Shown: positions 1 to 13,122, counted from the first letter of the stretch. The stretch is DNA of 64,000 nt from Microcebus murinus (GCF_040939455.1 NC_134122.1:34204001-34268000), one strand, 5' to 3'. The notes: generated by a model from the letters alone, not told the origin. Translations and numbers: made by a program.

Positions 1-43
1 CCAGAGAGCTAGGATTACAGGCGTGAGCCACCACGCCCGGCCT
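1..43 (-). mobile_element. Alu, 5' end only, cut by window edge
   Basis: Reads as the reverse complement of an Alu start (GGCCGGGCGTGGTGGCTCAC...). The 'agagagctaggattacag' variant matches the lemur-type Alus elsewhere in the window. The rest of the element lies before base 1. Confidence 0.85.
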
Positions 44-252
44 AAAACAAAGATTTCTGTCACTATTAATTTACTCTTAATGAAATGACATGATGTGTAC
101 TCATTTTGATTCTATAACATGTTTTTTTTTTTCCTTTTAATATAAAAAGTAATGTAGTACAAAAGGAAGTACGCATTTTTAAAGGTTTCTACCATCGTAG
201 TATATGTGGGAAGAAGGTTTTTACTGGATTGATTGAGGTTTTTAATGTTTAA

Positions 253-546
<294 letters not shown>

Positions 547-1059
547 TTGCTGGATTGATTTTTAACAAAATAAAAAAGAGGTTTTTTTTTGTTGTTTTTT
601 TTTTTTTAAAAAAAAACAAACAAAAAAAAAACACTTGTTACAAGATAAGATGAATAGGATTTTTAAATGCTTCATATTATCCAAATTACTTAAAAGTGGC
701 AATTTCATCAATAAGTATATATAATACTAAGAGAGCTATTAACTTCTCTTGATAGTGGTTTTTGACCTTTTGCTGAACAAGTACTTTATAAAATTCTCAA
801 ATGCCAGGATGAAGATTCCTTGAACTAACTGTAATTATATGCTACTTTTCTCTATAATCCTATACCTATCTGAAATATCTTAAATTACATATGATCACTG
901 TTTCAAGAACAAAATCAGTGATAGCACATTTTGAAGACCATGGAATCTAAAGGCTAATTTTGTGTGATCACAAAGCCTACAAGTTCACCAAACTCCAAGC
1001 GCTATCTGTGAGAGATTTTAAAGACTGTCTTAAATGCAGCAGACCATTACTCATACTGA
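547..1059. other. Intronic sequence, T- and A-rich runs
   Basis: Bases 583-632 are homopolymer-like T then A runs. The remainder is AT-rich single-copy-looking DNA in which I see no gene or recognisable repeat. Confidence 0.6.
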
Positions 1060-1350
1060 GGCTGGGTGCAGTGGCTCATGCCTGTAACCCTAGCACTCTG
1101 AGAGGCCGAGGAAGGAGGATCACTTGAGCTCAGAAATTCGAGACCAGCCTGAACAAGAGAGAGACCCTGTCTTTACAAAAAAATAGAAATACTATTCTGG
1201 CATGGTGGCATGCACCTGTAGTCCCAGCTACTCGGGGGCTGAGGCAGGAGGATCACTTGAGCCCAGGAGTTTGAGATTGCAGTGATCTATAATGATGCCA
1301 CTGCACACTATTTAGGGGGAACATAAGGGAAACTCTGTCTCAAAAAGAAG
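1060..1350 (+). mobile_element. Alu (old)
   Basis: Starts with 'ggctgggtgcagtggctcatgc' and runs through a short A-rich linker to a right arm ending 'ctctgtctcaaaaag'. The right arm is diverged around 1310-1335. Confidence 0.9.
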
Positions 1351-1369
1351 GAAAGATTATATATACTGA

Positions 1370-1985
1370 TTAATTAAACAAATACTTGCTGAATAAATTC
1401 TAGGTACTATATGAGTTTTGGAGATATAATAATGAACAAAACAGATAAAAATCCTGGTTCTCATGCAATTTATAATCTAGTTGTGATGTGGTGGTGGGAC
1501 TTTAGGAGAGACAAAGATCAAGCAAAATAAGTTAAATATGTACTACATTAGGAGGTGTTAAGTAGAGGCAGGATTGTAGTTGTAAATAGGGTGAATAGGG
1601 AAGTCCTCAATGCGAAAATAATATTTAAATAACGATATAAAGAAGAGAGGTAGTGAGCCATGTGTCCTTATGGGGTTGAACATTCCATATAGAGAGGTCC
1701 AGTGAGTGCAAAGGCCCTGAGGTGGGAATATGCCTGGCTTGTTTGAGGAATAGTGGGGAGGCCAGTGAAACTGTTACAGAGTGAGCAAGGCAGATAGTAG
1801 TACAAAATGAGATCAGAGAAATGATGGGGGAGCCAGATAAAGTGGGGGCTGCCTTGTAGGCCATTGTAATGACCAGCAAAAGACTAGTAAGTAATGGCCA
1901 GAGGGGTAGAAGGAAAAGCAAGAGTGAAGCAAAGTGCTTCAAGGATGAGTGAGTGATTGAGTATGTATAATGCTATGGTTACATC
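1370..1985 (-). mobile_element. LINE L2, 3' region, antisense
   Basis: The + strand begins with a reversed L2 3' end (ageing 'aacaaatacttgctgaataaattc', then 'aatgaacaaaacagataaaaatcctg') and continues with 'gtgcaaaggccctgaggtggga' and 'gccttgtaggccattgtaatga'. These are standard landmarks of the antisense L2 3' kilobase. Confidence 0.75.
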
Positions 1986-2910
1986 GAAAAGATCAGGACT
2001 GAGAATGACCACTAGGTTTAACAATGTGAAGATCATTAATGATCGGTACTGCCTTTAAAGCCATACAAGAGGGACCTTTGCCCTGGACCCTGTTCTTGCC
2101 CTTTGTAAGCCATGTTTCTTCACAGAGAAAAAGGTTTCAAAGGGACAAATATATGTCTTCTTAGAGCCCACCTCTCTTCCCTTTTACACCATGCTATTAG
2201 CTATCTGAGACTCTGAAATTTCCAGCCCAGATATCGTCAACTTGGCTTCCACAGGCTGTTCTCTAAGCTCATCATTTGAGAGCAAATTGCATCACAGATA
2301 TGTCTATGTCTAGACCCATGTGGGGGTCCCTGCTAGTGGGAGTTGGATAAAGTTTGTGATGTGGATGGGGTCTGGAAATTGGTCTGGAATGTCAGCATGT
2401 GTGTAGGTGAGGCTTCTTGAGATGTAGGACAGAACTACAGATGGAAAGAAAAGTGCACTAGGCTGATGGCTGGTTCTTCTACATTGTCACATTCCATCAG
2501 GAAACTTCAAGGAATACAGAATTCTAAACTAAAACATGGGCTTTGTTGACATTATAAATAATCAAGGTAGAAGGATAGGACATATGGTATTTAACACTAT
2601 ATTAGCTTGATGTACACTTTCAACTACTTAGAGGGTTTTTGGATTTCTTGCCTGGAGTTCTGCAAATGTAAACAGGCTGTTGTTGAGCTTGATAGGAGTA
2701 GTTTTATGACATGTGGAAGCAAAAGCCTTCTTTAAGGGGGTTAAACAGAGAATGGGAGAAGTGGTCACACTGAATAAAATGTTTCCCAGAATTTCTTGAT
2801 AGTAATGAAAAAATGGAAAGGTAGCTGGTTTTCATTGTTTTGTCCTGTTTCATTGTCTTCTAAGGTAGAAAAAATTACAGTCAGGCTGTTTGTACCCTAA
2901 ATAAATAGAT
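1986..2910. other. Intronic sequence, nothing recognised
   Basis: Single-copy-looking DNA of mixed composition. No convincing repeat, exon or motif cluster was seen. Confidence 0.55.
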
Positions 2911-3309
2911 TATATTAGTTTGCAAGGGCTACCATAACAAAATATCACAGAATGGGGGGCTTAAAAAACGGAAATTTATTTTCTCACCGCTCTGGAGGCT
3001 AGGAGTTCCAAGATCAAGGTGGTGGTAGCCAGTGTGCTTTCGCCTGGGGCCTTTCTGCTTGGCTTGTAGATGGCCACCTTCTTGCTTTGTCTCTATAAGC
3101 ACATATCCCTGGTGTCACTGAATGCCTTACTTTCTTCTTATAAGGACACTAGTTAGATTGGATTATGGCCTATTCTAATAGCCTTATTTTAACTTCATTC
3201 TTTAAATGCCCCACATCTTAATACAGTCACATTCTGAAGTAATTTGGGAGGGAGGCAGATTTAGGACTTCAAATGTGAATTTTATGTAGATACAATTAAG
3301 TCCATAACA
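2911..3309 (-). mobile_element. MLT1A-type MaLR solo LTR
   Basis: The + strand reads as the reverse complement of an MLT1A LTR: 'attagtttgcaagggctaccataacaaa' near the start, 'ctcaccgctctggaggctagg' and 'cttataaggacact' in the middle, and 'tacaattaagtccataaca' at the end. About 400 bp, the usual LTR length. No internal retroviral sequence adjoins it, so it is a solo LTR of an ancient ERVL-MaLR. Confidence 0.85.
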
Positions 3310-3758
3310 GGGATCTCAAATATTCTAGGGCATGTATTTGTGGAACCTGTCCTACGTCTGAAATGTCTGTGGCTTTTCAACAAAGTTAACTCTAGTGCTC
3401 GCTGACCAATTTAGTTCTGTCCTTATGTAAATAATGTAGCCTTTCATGGGCTAATCACTAATTGATGATAAGTTTAGTGACATATAGGTTCCTAAGATAG
3501 CTATGGACAGAGGAGGGGCCTTAGCCTTGATGAGATTTTAATTTTTGACTGGATTTGAAATGAACTGAGATCAAAACAGTGGCTTGTTGGATTGAGGTTT
3601 GCTATAAAAATTCAGATTGTAAAAATTTTGATAGATTACAGCCAAAGTATTTTATATTACAATAAATCCTAGATGTCATAATTTTTTTCTATTTAAGTGG
3701 ATAAAAAATAAGTGTATGTGTTAGAGATGAACAATATCTTTTCCAGATACGAGTTTTT
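3310..3758. other. Intronic sequence, nothing recognised
   Basis: AT-rich sequence between the MLT1A LTR and the following Alu. No repeat or gene seen. Confidence 0.55.
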
Positions 3759-3777
3759 AAAAACTTATGGCAATTTT

Positions 3778-4108
3778 CGGCCGCACACAGTGGCTCATGC
3801 CTGTAATCCTAGCACTCTGGGAGGCCAAGAAAGGTGGATTGTTTGAGCTCAGGAGTTTGAGACCAGCCTGAGCAAGAGCGAGATCCCGTCTCTACTAAAA
3901 ATAGAAAGAAATTAATTGGACGGCTAAAAATATATAGAAAAAATTAGCCGGGCATGGTGGTGCATGCCTGTAGTCCCAGCTACTCAGGAGGCTGAGGCAG
4001 AAGGATTGCTTGAGCCCAGGATTTTGAGGTTGCTGTGAGCTAGGCTGACGCCGTGGCACGCTAGCCCAGGCAACAAAGTGAGACACTATTTCAAAAAAAT
4101 AAAAAAAT
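3778..4108 (+). mobile_element. Full-length strepsirrhine-type Alu with target-site duplication
   Basis: Full left and right arms. An extra block near 3905-3945 ('aaattaattggacggctaa' then 'atatata') sits between the arms, and the right arm carries 'gctaggctgacgccgtggcac'. Near-identical target-site copies flank it: about 3761-3777 and 4111-4127, both reading 'aaactta?ggcaatttt' with one mismatch. The clean duplication indicates a fairly young insertion. Confidence 0.93.
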
Positions 4109-4127
4109 AAAAACTTAAGGCAATTTT

Positions 4128-5140
4128 AAAACATTTATGAAGGTAGGGATAATAGTATAATGAACCCACATCATTCAGCTTCAGTAACTAAGACAGGGCT
4201 AATCTCGTTTCCTCTATACCCCTGCATCACCCCTCCCCAACAGGTACTGCTCTGCCTATCCTCTTTATTATTTTGAAAAATAAAACCTCGATATCAAATC
4301 AATTTACCTATAAATATTTTAGCATGTATCTCTAATGGACTCTGCTTTTTTACTGTAACTACACCAAAATATAAACAATAATTCCTTAATATAATCAATA
4401 CTTAGTGTACATATTTATGAGTTTATCTCATAACTTTTTTATACTTTACTCAAATTATTTTTAAACTAAGATGTGCACATGGAAATTGGTTGAGAGTTCT
4501 CACATGTCTTGTACTATCATTCCTATTCTTCTATATTCACTTTGCAATTTACTCATTGAGAGAATCAGGTGATTTGTAGATTTTTCTGATTTCATCTGAT
4601 TTGTAGTTCAATGTGTGCCTTTTTCTCTTAATATTTCCTATAAACTCATAGATTTTAGTTTGATAAGATTCAGGTTTGATTGGGAGGGTACTATATTGGC
4701 AGTGTGATGTTTTTAAATTTGGTGACATGTATTATATGGTTTTCTCTGTTTATAATGTTATCAGATATTAGTAGCCACTGATACTTGACTCTTTGTGTAT
4801 TTTTTTCATCTTCAAAAGGTCCTCTAAAGGCAACCAGTGAAATATTTATTTATTTGCTGGATTGTTTTTTGTTTGATTGATTTTGTTTTTAGGATCACTG
4901 TGTATTTGTGGATTTAAACATATTTGATGTATTTCTGTCCATTGTTCTGGCTATTGATATTCAAATTGTCCCCTCTTCCCTCATTGGGAACCCCTTCAGT
5001 TTGGCTCCCAACCTCCTTTGACATGATTTTTCTACAAAGACAAGATGTTCCAGATTCATCTTACATATTTCCTTTCTTAGACCTTCACTTGACCATTTTT
5101 TGCATAGCAGAATGGGAGAAACAAAAAATATAAAGCATTT
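4128..5140. mobile_element. Old L1M-class LINE debris
   Basis: AT-rich sequence with phrases of a widespread old LINE 3' region: 'gaacccacatcattcagctt' near 4150 and 'agattcaggtttgattggga' near 4666. The 55265-55700 block is a relative in the same orientation. Boundaries and subfamily are uncertain. Confidence 0.5.
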
Positions 5141-6879
5141 TATGTTTGAGGGTGATAGTTATTTTAAAGAATGGCAAGCCATTTAAAATGTTTGAAACAT
5201 GTTTTCTTACGGAAAATCATAAAAAGTAAGTTTTATGTGTGATTTTTATATATTCTCCTTGAAAACAAAATAATATTGTCTCAATTAGTTTTTAATAATT
5301 AAAATCCTATTTTCAGAAAGCTAGGAACTATACTAAGGCAGTCCTTTAATCAAGTTATTTTTGCATTGTATTTGTGTATTATGTGTGAATTTCTGAACCT
5401 ATTTGAAAACAGATTTATCTTTTAGTCCATAGTTACACATAAGGACTGCCAAACACCTTCTATTTATTCTGGCTTTTATCTTTAATCCCATTCTTGTACA
5501 TTTTTTTTCTTCTATAGTTTAAACTTACTTTCTGGTCAAAAATGAAAATCAGGTATGTTATTATGCCCTTTATCAACATAATTCAACCTAGGAATGTTAC
5601 CCACGTTGTAGATAGAGGTGTGAGTTATGCATTTTTTTATATACACTATTTTTATACATCCTTTCTCTTACCTTCACTTTATTGTGTTATGAAGAAATAG
5701 TATCATAATAGCCTCTCGGCCTAAGCATAGAGAGTAGAGTTTATGATTCCCTTGAGAACATGAAGTTCTGCTTTCTAGGTTGAGTATGTGTATTGTAAGG
5801 CTGTCAAAGTTGATTAGATTGATTTTGATTGTCTTAATTGCTTTTTGTTTTATGTTTGAAACTATATAGTTAGATTGATCTTGGCTTATTTTCTTCTCTT
5901 TATTTTATTAACTTACAGTTTTTCTATTGCTGTGAAGTCCACTGAACCCCTTTCTTTAAATGTTGAATAATATATGTGTTTGGCAAGTTGAAGCACTTCA
6001 GTAGTTTTCATTTTCCAAGCTAATAGCACAACCTTCAAGTCATTATCTGTGCAGTAATACCTTAAGTGTTTATTTGGAAACATCACTAACACAGATAAAT
6101 AACTTTCTAAAGTGCAAGCGTATCTAAGAATCCTGTTTCTTCTTTTGCATAAATGAAACTTTTCTAATTCCAGTGGAGTGACTATGGATACATGGATTTA
6201 GAGGCAATTTCTCCCTTTTTTGGTTTTTTAAACCCGCTGTGGTAGGCAGAATTCCAAGATGGCTCTCAAGATACTTGCCCCCCTATTTATTCTCATGTTT
6301 AGATTTTCATAAGTAGTATAATTGACTTTAAGAAAGGTAGCTCTTCTGTGAGCCTAGTCAAGTGAACCCTTAACCCAGGGACCAGACTTTTTCTGGAATG
6401 ATGGATTAAACTGATGGACTCTTTATTAAAATAAACTGTTTTATTGAAATATAAGTTATATATCTATATAATATATATAGCATAAAATTCACTCATTTGA
6501 GGGTACAAATTAATGAATTTTAGTAAACTTATAGAGGTATATAATCATCACTATACTTCAATTTTAGAGCAGTGCTACCACCTCATGAATTTCCCTCATG
6601 ACCATTTGCAAATTGAAGAAATCTAATATTCTTGTGAAAAATTCTCCTAAAACTTGGTGGGCTGTTATTAAATTCATTTTGTTGTATTGCATCAGATTTT
6701 TGTACCTTTTTAAATTAGGAAGGTCATAACATAATTCTCTAGATTTTAGCACAAATTAGTTTTCCATAACTTTTTGTACTCTGGAACCAATTTTGTTAAA
6801 TGTTCTTTAAAATTTTAAACTATTAATGTTTGATTATAGTTTTGAAAGTACCACCATAAAATAATGTTTACTGCTATAA
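5141..6879. other. AT-rich intronic sequence with one L1M scrap
   Basis: Mostly unassigned AT-rich DNA. Around 6425-6605, 'tttattgaaatataagttata', 'cataaaattcactcatttga' and 'tataatcatcac' match the common L1M 3'UTR text. No gene is visible. Confidence 0.5.
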
Positions 6880-8120
6880 TTTTAGAAAATTTTCTATTAT
6901 ATTTTAATTCTAATATTTTATTTGCTTGCTATCTCTTTTTATACTTAGATTTGTAAAAGAGTTGTCCGTTTTATCATGTGTGTACCCCCCAATTATACTG
7001 TAGTTTATTAATTATCCAATATTTTAATATCTAATTCATTATGTTTTTTTCATTTGTAGGATTGCCGCCTCTAATTTTCCCTATAGTTGCTTTCTTGTGT
7101 CATTTTTTAATTCATTTTGATCTCTATAATTATGTTATTTATATCTGTTCCTTCCCATTTAATAGAAAATACCTAAAGTTCATGAGGTAACCTCTAACAA
7201 ACATTTTACAGCATCCTGTAATTTTTTTTGATTTGTATATTTATACTTTTAATTTTCTTAATTTTTAAGTGGGATATGTGTATATGTGATTTTTCTCTTT
7301 GACTCAATTATAATTGTGGAAAGGATTTTTAAAATTACTTTTTAAAAAAGATTTTAAAAATTCTTTAGGTGATATGGACATTTAGTGCTGTCATTAATTT
7401 TTATTATAGGAAATGCTGCTCATGTAGTTTTTACATTTGGAAATTTATTCTAGTATTTCTTGTGACCTAGTGTATTTTTAGTTGATCCCATATAGGCTTG
7501 AAGAGGTGTGTCTGTCTAAGTTACCAAATTTATTGTATAATAAATAACTAAGCCAAACTTTGTTTTTTAACCTCTGTTTTCTTTTTCATTGTTTTGTTTT
7601 CTTGCTGCCTGATTACTAGGATGCTAAAGTCTCCTACCTTTTTTTGGTTTCCAATATTATTTAAAATATTTTACTTTTTATGCATCAGTTTTCTAAGACT
7701 AAAATAAATAAATAAATAAATAAAATGTTTTACTTTCAAATAAAGGTTTAAAACAAACTTATACCTTTAGTATAAAATACAGAGATATAAAAGGTAAATA
7801 TTTTACATTTTGTTACTATTTCTATATAGTAACTAACAATACTGTCTTTGACATATGACTTCACCAAGCCATTTATTTCTAACCTTTTGTCTTTTTCCAT
7901 CTATTTTTAGATTTTGGAGTTCTTTGTGATCAACAAATAATTGGATATCTATCTGTGTGTCCAACCCAATACAAAGTAGATATCTTTGCCTTTTTTTTAA
8001 ATGGAAGTTTACTCTATTTATATTATCAGAACACTTAGTCTTATGCTTTTGCTTTCTTGTCACTTCCCTTATTTTTCTCCTATTCTCTGTTTATTATGAT
8101 TTAAATCCTTTTAATTTCTT
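6880..8120 (-). mobile_element. Old L1 ORF2 fragment, antisense
   Basis: The + strand follows the antisense of L1 ORF2 in order. Examples are 'acatttagtgctgtcattaa' (7379), 'cttgaagaggtgtgtctgtc' (7497), 'gatgctaaagtctcctac' (7620) and the region around 7910-8060. Very diverged with no open frame left. An AAAT microsatellite at 7701-7724 interrupts it. Confidence 0.65.
7701..7724. repeat. (AAAT)n microsatellite
   Basis: About six tandem AAAT units inside the antisense L1 fragment. Confidence 0.9.
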
Positions 8121-8139
8121 TCTTTTTCTTTTCCTTTCC

Positions 8140-8372
8140 CATTTGTTTCCTTTTCTTTTCAAGAGACAAGTTCTTGCTCTGTTGCCCAGACTGGAGTATA
8201 GATAGTGGTGCTATTATAGCTCCTTGCAGCCTCAAACTACTGGGTTCAAGTGATTTTCCTTCCTTATCCTCTTAAGTAGTTGGGAACTATAGGTACATGC
8301 CACCAGGCCTGGATAATTTTTAAAAAATTTTTGTAGAGACAGGGACTCACTATGTTGCCCAGGCTAGAGTAT
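8140..8372 (-). mobile_element. Alu, truncated
   Basis: Antisense Alu from 'agagacaagttcttgctctg' to 'actatgttgcccaggctag', where it stops abruptly. The Alu 5' end is therefore missing. Highly diverged. Confidence 0.8.
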
Positions 8373-10856
8373 TTTTAATATTTAAATTTTATTTATAATT
8401 AGCTTTAAGCTTAGCAAATAGTTACTTAAAACACTTTCTGTACTGTAGGGAATAACAAGATTACCTTTGATTCTATGATCCCAGAGAAATTTTGCACAAT
8501 TCATTTTCCTGCCTTAGTATCCAAAATTTTCTTAATTTTTAGCCTTTATGTACAACATGCTATTGTCCATTTCAAAGTACAATATAGTTTCCATTTTTAA
8601 AAAATAATTCTCAATCCAACTTTATAATTTTTTGTAGTAGTTAATTTATGTTAGCTTATTTTGATGTGTCAGCATTTTCCTTATATCCTTTAGTTTGATT
8701 CATGTGTCTTCTCTGACATACCTTTTAAAGCTTAAGAAATAAAACAGTGCAAATGCTATTCAACCCATGAAATTTTTATAATTTGAGGACAATTTTACTT
8801 TGAAAAAGAAAAATAATATTTTTATAATTTTAAGTACTTGCCACTTCAATGGTAGGTAAAGTCTACCATCAAAGTAAAGTCTAAAATTTTTCTCTGCAAA
8901 AGACAAAAGTTTTGAGCTTATTGACACACTTTGGAAACATTGTGTAGAGTTCATTTAGATCTCTACAGGAAAACTCAGCAGTCTGAAAGAGGATATATGC
9001 TACTTTGAGGAACTAAAACTGTGGAAGGAGATTACCTTTGAACACTCTTCTGCATTGTGTTGCATAATTCACATCAATCCTCTCAAGTTCCAGGCATATA
9101 TTCTCTACATAATTTATCCTTCTGTAAATTTTGTTTGACAGGTTAATGACACCTACTGGGCATCAAGCATCTTTTTGGAATCCTCCATACTCTAGCTGGA
9201 AAGAATGGTATAGTCCGGCTCACAAATGCTGAGCAGATGTATACAGAATTGCTCTACCTTCACATAGTCCAGAGTGGTGGAACTTTGTTACATGTTCATT
9301 AGCAGTGAATAAAACCTTGGATCGTTATTTTCCTAATTAGCCATTAATAACAGTTAACACTATAATGAGATCACAATTTCAGAGTTTGGAGGATATATTG
9401 TTGACAGTGAAATCTAATGAAAAATAAACTGGCTTCTTATATTTTATACAAGATGTTAATTTTACTGATAGAATCACTGCCACTACTGCCAGATACCAGC
9501 TTCTGTTCATTTTATTTGTTTTGTTCTATTATAATTCTGATGCATAAACTATATAATATTCTAATGGGAAGAAATTTCTTAGAGAGTAGGTTATAGAAAT
9601 TATTAAATAAACAAAGTTCTGAAATATCTAAAGGTTGATAATATCAAATCTTATTTCATCAGTTATAGCAAAAGCTTTCTTATAATAGCAACCATGAATG
9701 CTCAGACAAATCAATGCAAGTAGATCAGTTTTTCTTAGCTCTTTAAATGTTTAAGGCAGCACCTGGCCTTTACAATGTCTCTTGGTTGTAGGTAATAGCT
9801 GGGAATTTCAGGTGAAGGATTACAATTTCTGAGTTAGTTATGCTACCTGAAATGATCCATCAGATGTGACTGAAAATGCCAGTTTGAAAATATATTCATG
9901 GGATTAGGAATGAACACTTCTTTGCCTGAAATCTTGTGGTTTAGCTTTAGCATTTACTAGTCAGTCCATTTCTTTGAAATATTTAGCTGTCTGACAGCTT
10001 AAAATCCTAAGTTTCCTTTAAACTTGAGCCCTGCTTTAGAAGAGAAAGGGGTAGTATGGATTTTATGTAAGGCTTTCTGAAGAGAATTTACTGAAGTGCT
10101 TTTGCTGGCAGAGCACTGCGAAGACTAGCAAGCTGCTGCTTCTCAGTCCTTAGGAATTTTGCCCTTAGCCTAGATCAACATGTAGTCAGATAATTTACGT
10201 CAGAGCCTCTGACATCTGTTGTTGGGCCTTGTTAAAGTCATCATCTTCCTGTCATGAAGAAGCACAGAAAAGGCCCAGGTGTGATGCCCAGGGTTTTTTA
10301 AGCCAATTGGATCTTTGGAAAAGCCTTGATGCTCTTATATCCTCAATTCCCAGCTGGATATGTTTTTCTCATCTAAGTTGGGGAACTGAGTTTTATAAAC
10401 ATGTTTTGATCAAACATCACCTAATAAGATTTCTTTCTTTGTGAATATACGGTAGTTGACTATCACAAATATATTTAAAAATATGGAGAATAAGAATATA
10501 TTACAGAATCATTCCTTCTGTGTTAACTGTAAACATCTAAATGGGCACTAAGAATTAAAGAGAAGAGTAGGCAATAGAGGCTTAGTCCTAGATCTCTTGC
10601 CTAATTCTGAGCACATCATTTGTTTCCTTTGTTTCTTCATCCTTATATTGGGCGTGGTTCTACCTGCCCTTACATATAGATCCAGTAGGATAGGAGTTCT
10701 GACAGTGCTTATGAATTAGAGGGCCCATTCTACATACAGATTTTATCATTAGTATAACTATATTGCAACAATAGGCTTTTTTGAACTAGAAAAATATAGC
10801 ATGAAGAATTATCAAAAGCATGAAGAATTAAATGTTAGCTAAACTTTGAAAGCATT
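8373..10856. other. Single-copy intronic sequence
   Basis: No repeat recognised over about 2.5 kb. Two parts look more complex than their surroundings: 9120-9370, containing 'cctaattagccattaataac', and 10080-10320, containing 'gataatttacgtcagagcc'. Either could be conserved regulatory DNA, but only a cross-species alignment would show it. Confidence 0.45.
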
Positions 10857-10872
10857 AAAAAAAAAAAAAAAT

Positions 10873-11142
10873 AGGATCTTTCTCTATTGCCCAGGCTAGA
10901 AAGTAGTGGTATGCTCATAGTTCACTACAACCTCAAACTCCTGGGCTCAAGCCATACTCCTGCCTCAAACTCCCAGGTGATTGGGACTAGCGGTACTCCT
11001 CACCACACCTGGCTAATTTTTCTGTTTTTATAGAGATGGGCTGGCACTCTTGCCCAGGCTGGTCTTGAACTCCTGGTCTCAAGTGGTCCTCCTGCCTCAG
11101 CTTCCTAAAGTGCTAGGATTATAGGCGTGAGCCACCATAGTT
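10873..11142 (-). mobile_element. Alu with an A-run at the poly-T end
   Basis: Antisense Alu from 'ataggatctttctctattgccc' to 'gcgtgagccaccatagttg'. An antisense Alu should be preceded by poly-T on this strand, but an A-run (about 10857-10872) sits there instead. The proper tail was probably lost or replaced. Confidence 0.85.
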
Positions 11143-11194
11143 GAATTAAAGGCATATTTAAAAAAGTAAATGTAGAAAGAAAGAGCTCTTCAAA

Positions 11195-11345
11195 GACCAT
11201 AGTAGAAGAGATAAGATCTGAGCTTTAATAAAATCTTGACCTCAGAAGCATAGAGAAGGTGAGGGCGAACATTCCAGACAGAGAGAATCTGGTGTGAAAA
11301 AGTACAGAGCAGGAATGGACAAGGAATGCTCAGGAAATGGAGAGA
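11195..11345 (-). mobile_element. LINE L2 fragment, antisense
   Basis: Weak match to the antisense L2 body: 'aagacc...agaaggtgagggcgaacattccagacagag' followed by 'gtacagagcaggaatgg'. Short and diverged. Confidence 0.5.
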
Positions 11346-11779
11346 AGGTGATGTTCACTTTAGATTAAATCTCCCTTTTGTAAATCATTATAAAAGTTAA
11401 AACTTGAAGAGAATGACAACATTATGAATTTTTATTCCATACCTATCTATATTAACTTAGAGTAGGTTTAGCATTAATTTAGGAGGAAAATTAAGTACTT
11501 AAGGGCTCGGGAGGATACAAAGTAAAATTAGCATCAATTTTCTGTGGTCCATTACAGAAGACTTCCTAGAGAAAGGGATTCTAGAAGAAAGTGATAAAAG
11601 TAGATTTGAAGAAAGGTTGAAAGCAAGAAAGAATGCTCTATTTTGGGGATTTGAGGGAAGCTGACTGTGAATGGAATGACCAAAAGTGGGATCTGTACTG
11701 TAGTCTTTAAAGAGAGTCCCTTTAAAGGTACAAGGAATGTTAATTCAGACTCATATCCATTCACCTTGGTTCTATCTGC

Positions 11780-12293
11780 CCATTTGCTCCAAGGACACTT
11801 GAAAACCTGCAGGCAAAAGTTTGCTACCTATTGCCTGTTCTGCTCTTTAAGTTCCCTCCTGCCTAGAAAAATGAAGCATGTATTTTGCTTGACACTTTCC
11901 AGGTTCTCATCCATGTACCACTCTCTTATGTTTCTTCATATTTTCTTCCAAAAGGAACTCTGTTTCTCATATGAGACAACTCTTAATAATTTCCTGGCAT
12001 GTTTCTTTTTCTGTCTTTGCTTTCAGCCTTTCTTCCATCAGGAGTGTCTTGCCTTGTCCTTTCAACTATATGAGCCCAATCTACTTTTAAAATCCAAGCC
12101 TTCAAAAATCACTTCTCTGCACATCACTGGCTACTTTTTTGGTTTCATTTAGTATCCATTTTCTTGTGTCGTTATATTTATCTTGCTATACTGAGAACAC
12201 TGTAAAGAGACTGTATCTTGTAACTTTCAGCATTACATTGCTTAGTGTCTCTGAAAATGGGGTGTGGGTATGTGTGTGTATGTGTATGTATCC

Positions 12294-12324
<31 letters not shown>

Positions 12325-12535
12325 TTATATTCTAATATAGACTGATGTTTTTCAATTTTGTGTGTTGTTCATTTCTTAATGGAAAATTAGAGCTGGATAA
12401 ATGTATAGCAACCACTAGAATGTAAACCTAATAAGATCAGAGACTTTTTTTTTTGGTTTATCAGTATATCACTATATCACTTAGTTCCAAACCAGATGTA
12501 GTACTTAATACGTATTTGTTGAATGAATGCTGATT
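11780..12535 (+). mobile_element. LINE L2, 3' region
   Basis: Sense L2 text degrades along the block: 'aaatccaagccttcaaaaatcac' (12090), 'gactgtatcttgtaactttcag' (12209) and the terminal 'ttaatacgtatttgttgaatga' (12505). Interrupted by the TG/TA microsatellite at 12261-12322. A 161-codon open frame at 11667-12152 lies mostly inside this repeat and is not a gene. Confidence 0.65.
12261..12322. repeat. (TG)n/(TA)n compound microsatellite
   Basis: Impure TG repeats (12261-12292) run into about 13 pure AT units (12294-12320). Confidence 0.9.
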
Positions 12536-12559
12536 TAACTTACTTAATCTGTAGTTCTT

Positions 12560-12893
12560 TTTTTTTTTTTTTTTTTGAGACAGAGTCTCGATTTGTTGCC
12601 CAGGCTAGAGTGAGTGCCGTGGCGTCAGCCTGGCTCACAGCAACCTCAAACTCCTGGGCTCGAGCGATCCTTCTGTCTCAGCCTCCCAAGTAGCTGGGAC
12701 TACAGGCATGCGCCACCATGCCCGGCTAATTTTTTATATATATATCAGTTGGCCAATTAGTTTCTTTCTATTTATAGTAGAGATGGGGTCTCGCTCTTGC
12801 TCAGGCTGGTTTTGAACTCCTGACCTTGAGCAATCCGCCCGCCTCGGCCTCCCAGAGAGCTAGGATTACAGGCGTGAGCCACCGCGCCCAGCC
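12560..12893 (-). mobile_element. Full-length strepsirrhine-type Alu, perfect target-site duplication
   Basis: Antisense Alu with a poly-T start, 'gagtgccgtggcgtcagcct' and the lineage-type block 'cagttggccaattagtttc' at 12747-12765. A perfect 15-bp duplication 'taatctgtagttctt' flanks it at 12545-12559 and 12894-12908, so the insertion is comparatively recent. Confidence 0.95.
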
Positions 12894-13063
12894 TAATCTG
12901 TAGTTCTTAATCATTACTTTTAAATATCTAGCAAGGCAACCTCCAGAATGTTGTCTCAACAAGATCATTAAGTGTCTTCCCAGTGGTTGAAGGATAACAT
13001 CAAAGCATCTAATCAGTTTTCCCAGAGAAGAAAACCTTGGCTTTTTTGCTCTGTTTTGTTGTT

Positions 13064-13122
13064 TGTCTTTCCTCTCCTCTCTCCTCTCTCCTCTCTCTCC
13101 TCCTCTCCCCTCCCCTCCCCGA
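13064..13122. repeat. (CT)n-rich pyrimidine tract
   Basis: Tandem CTCTCCTC-type units on the + strand, about 380 bp upstream of the 102-nt exon. Such tracts are length-variable and can bind pyrimidine-tract splicing factors. Any effect on the exon is conjecture. Confidence 0.85.

Noticed and set aside
11667..12152. 161-codon + strand open frame, the longest in the window
   Set aside because: It lies largely in degraded L2 sequence, has no family resemblance or splice context, and its F/L/S-rich composition reflects T-rich DNA.
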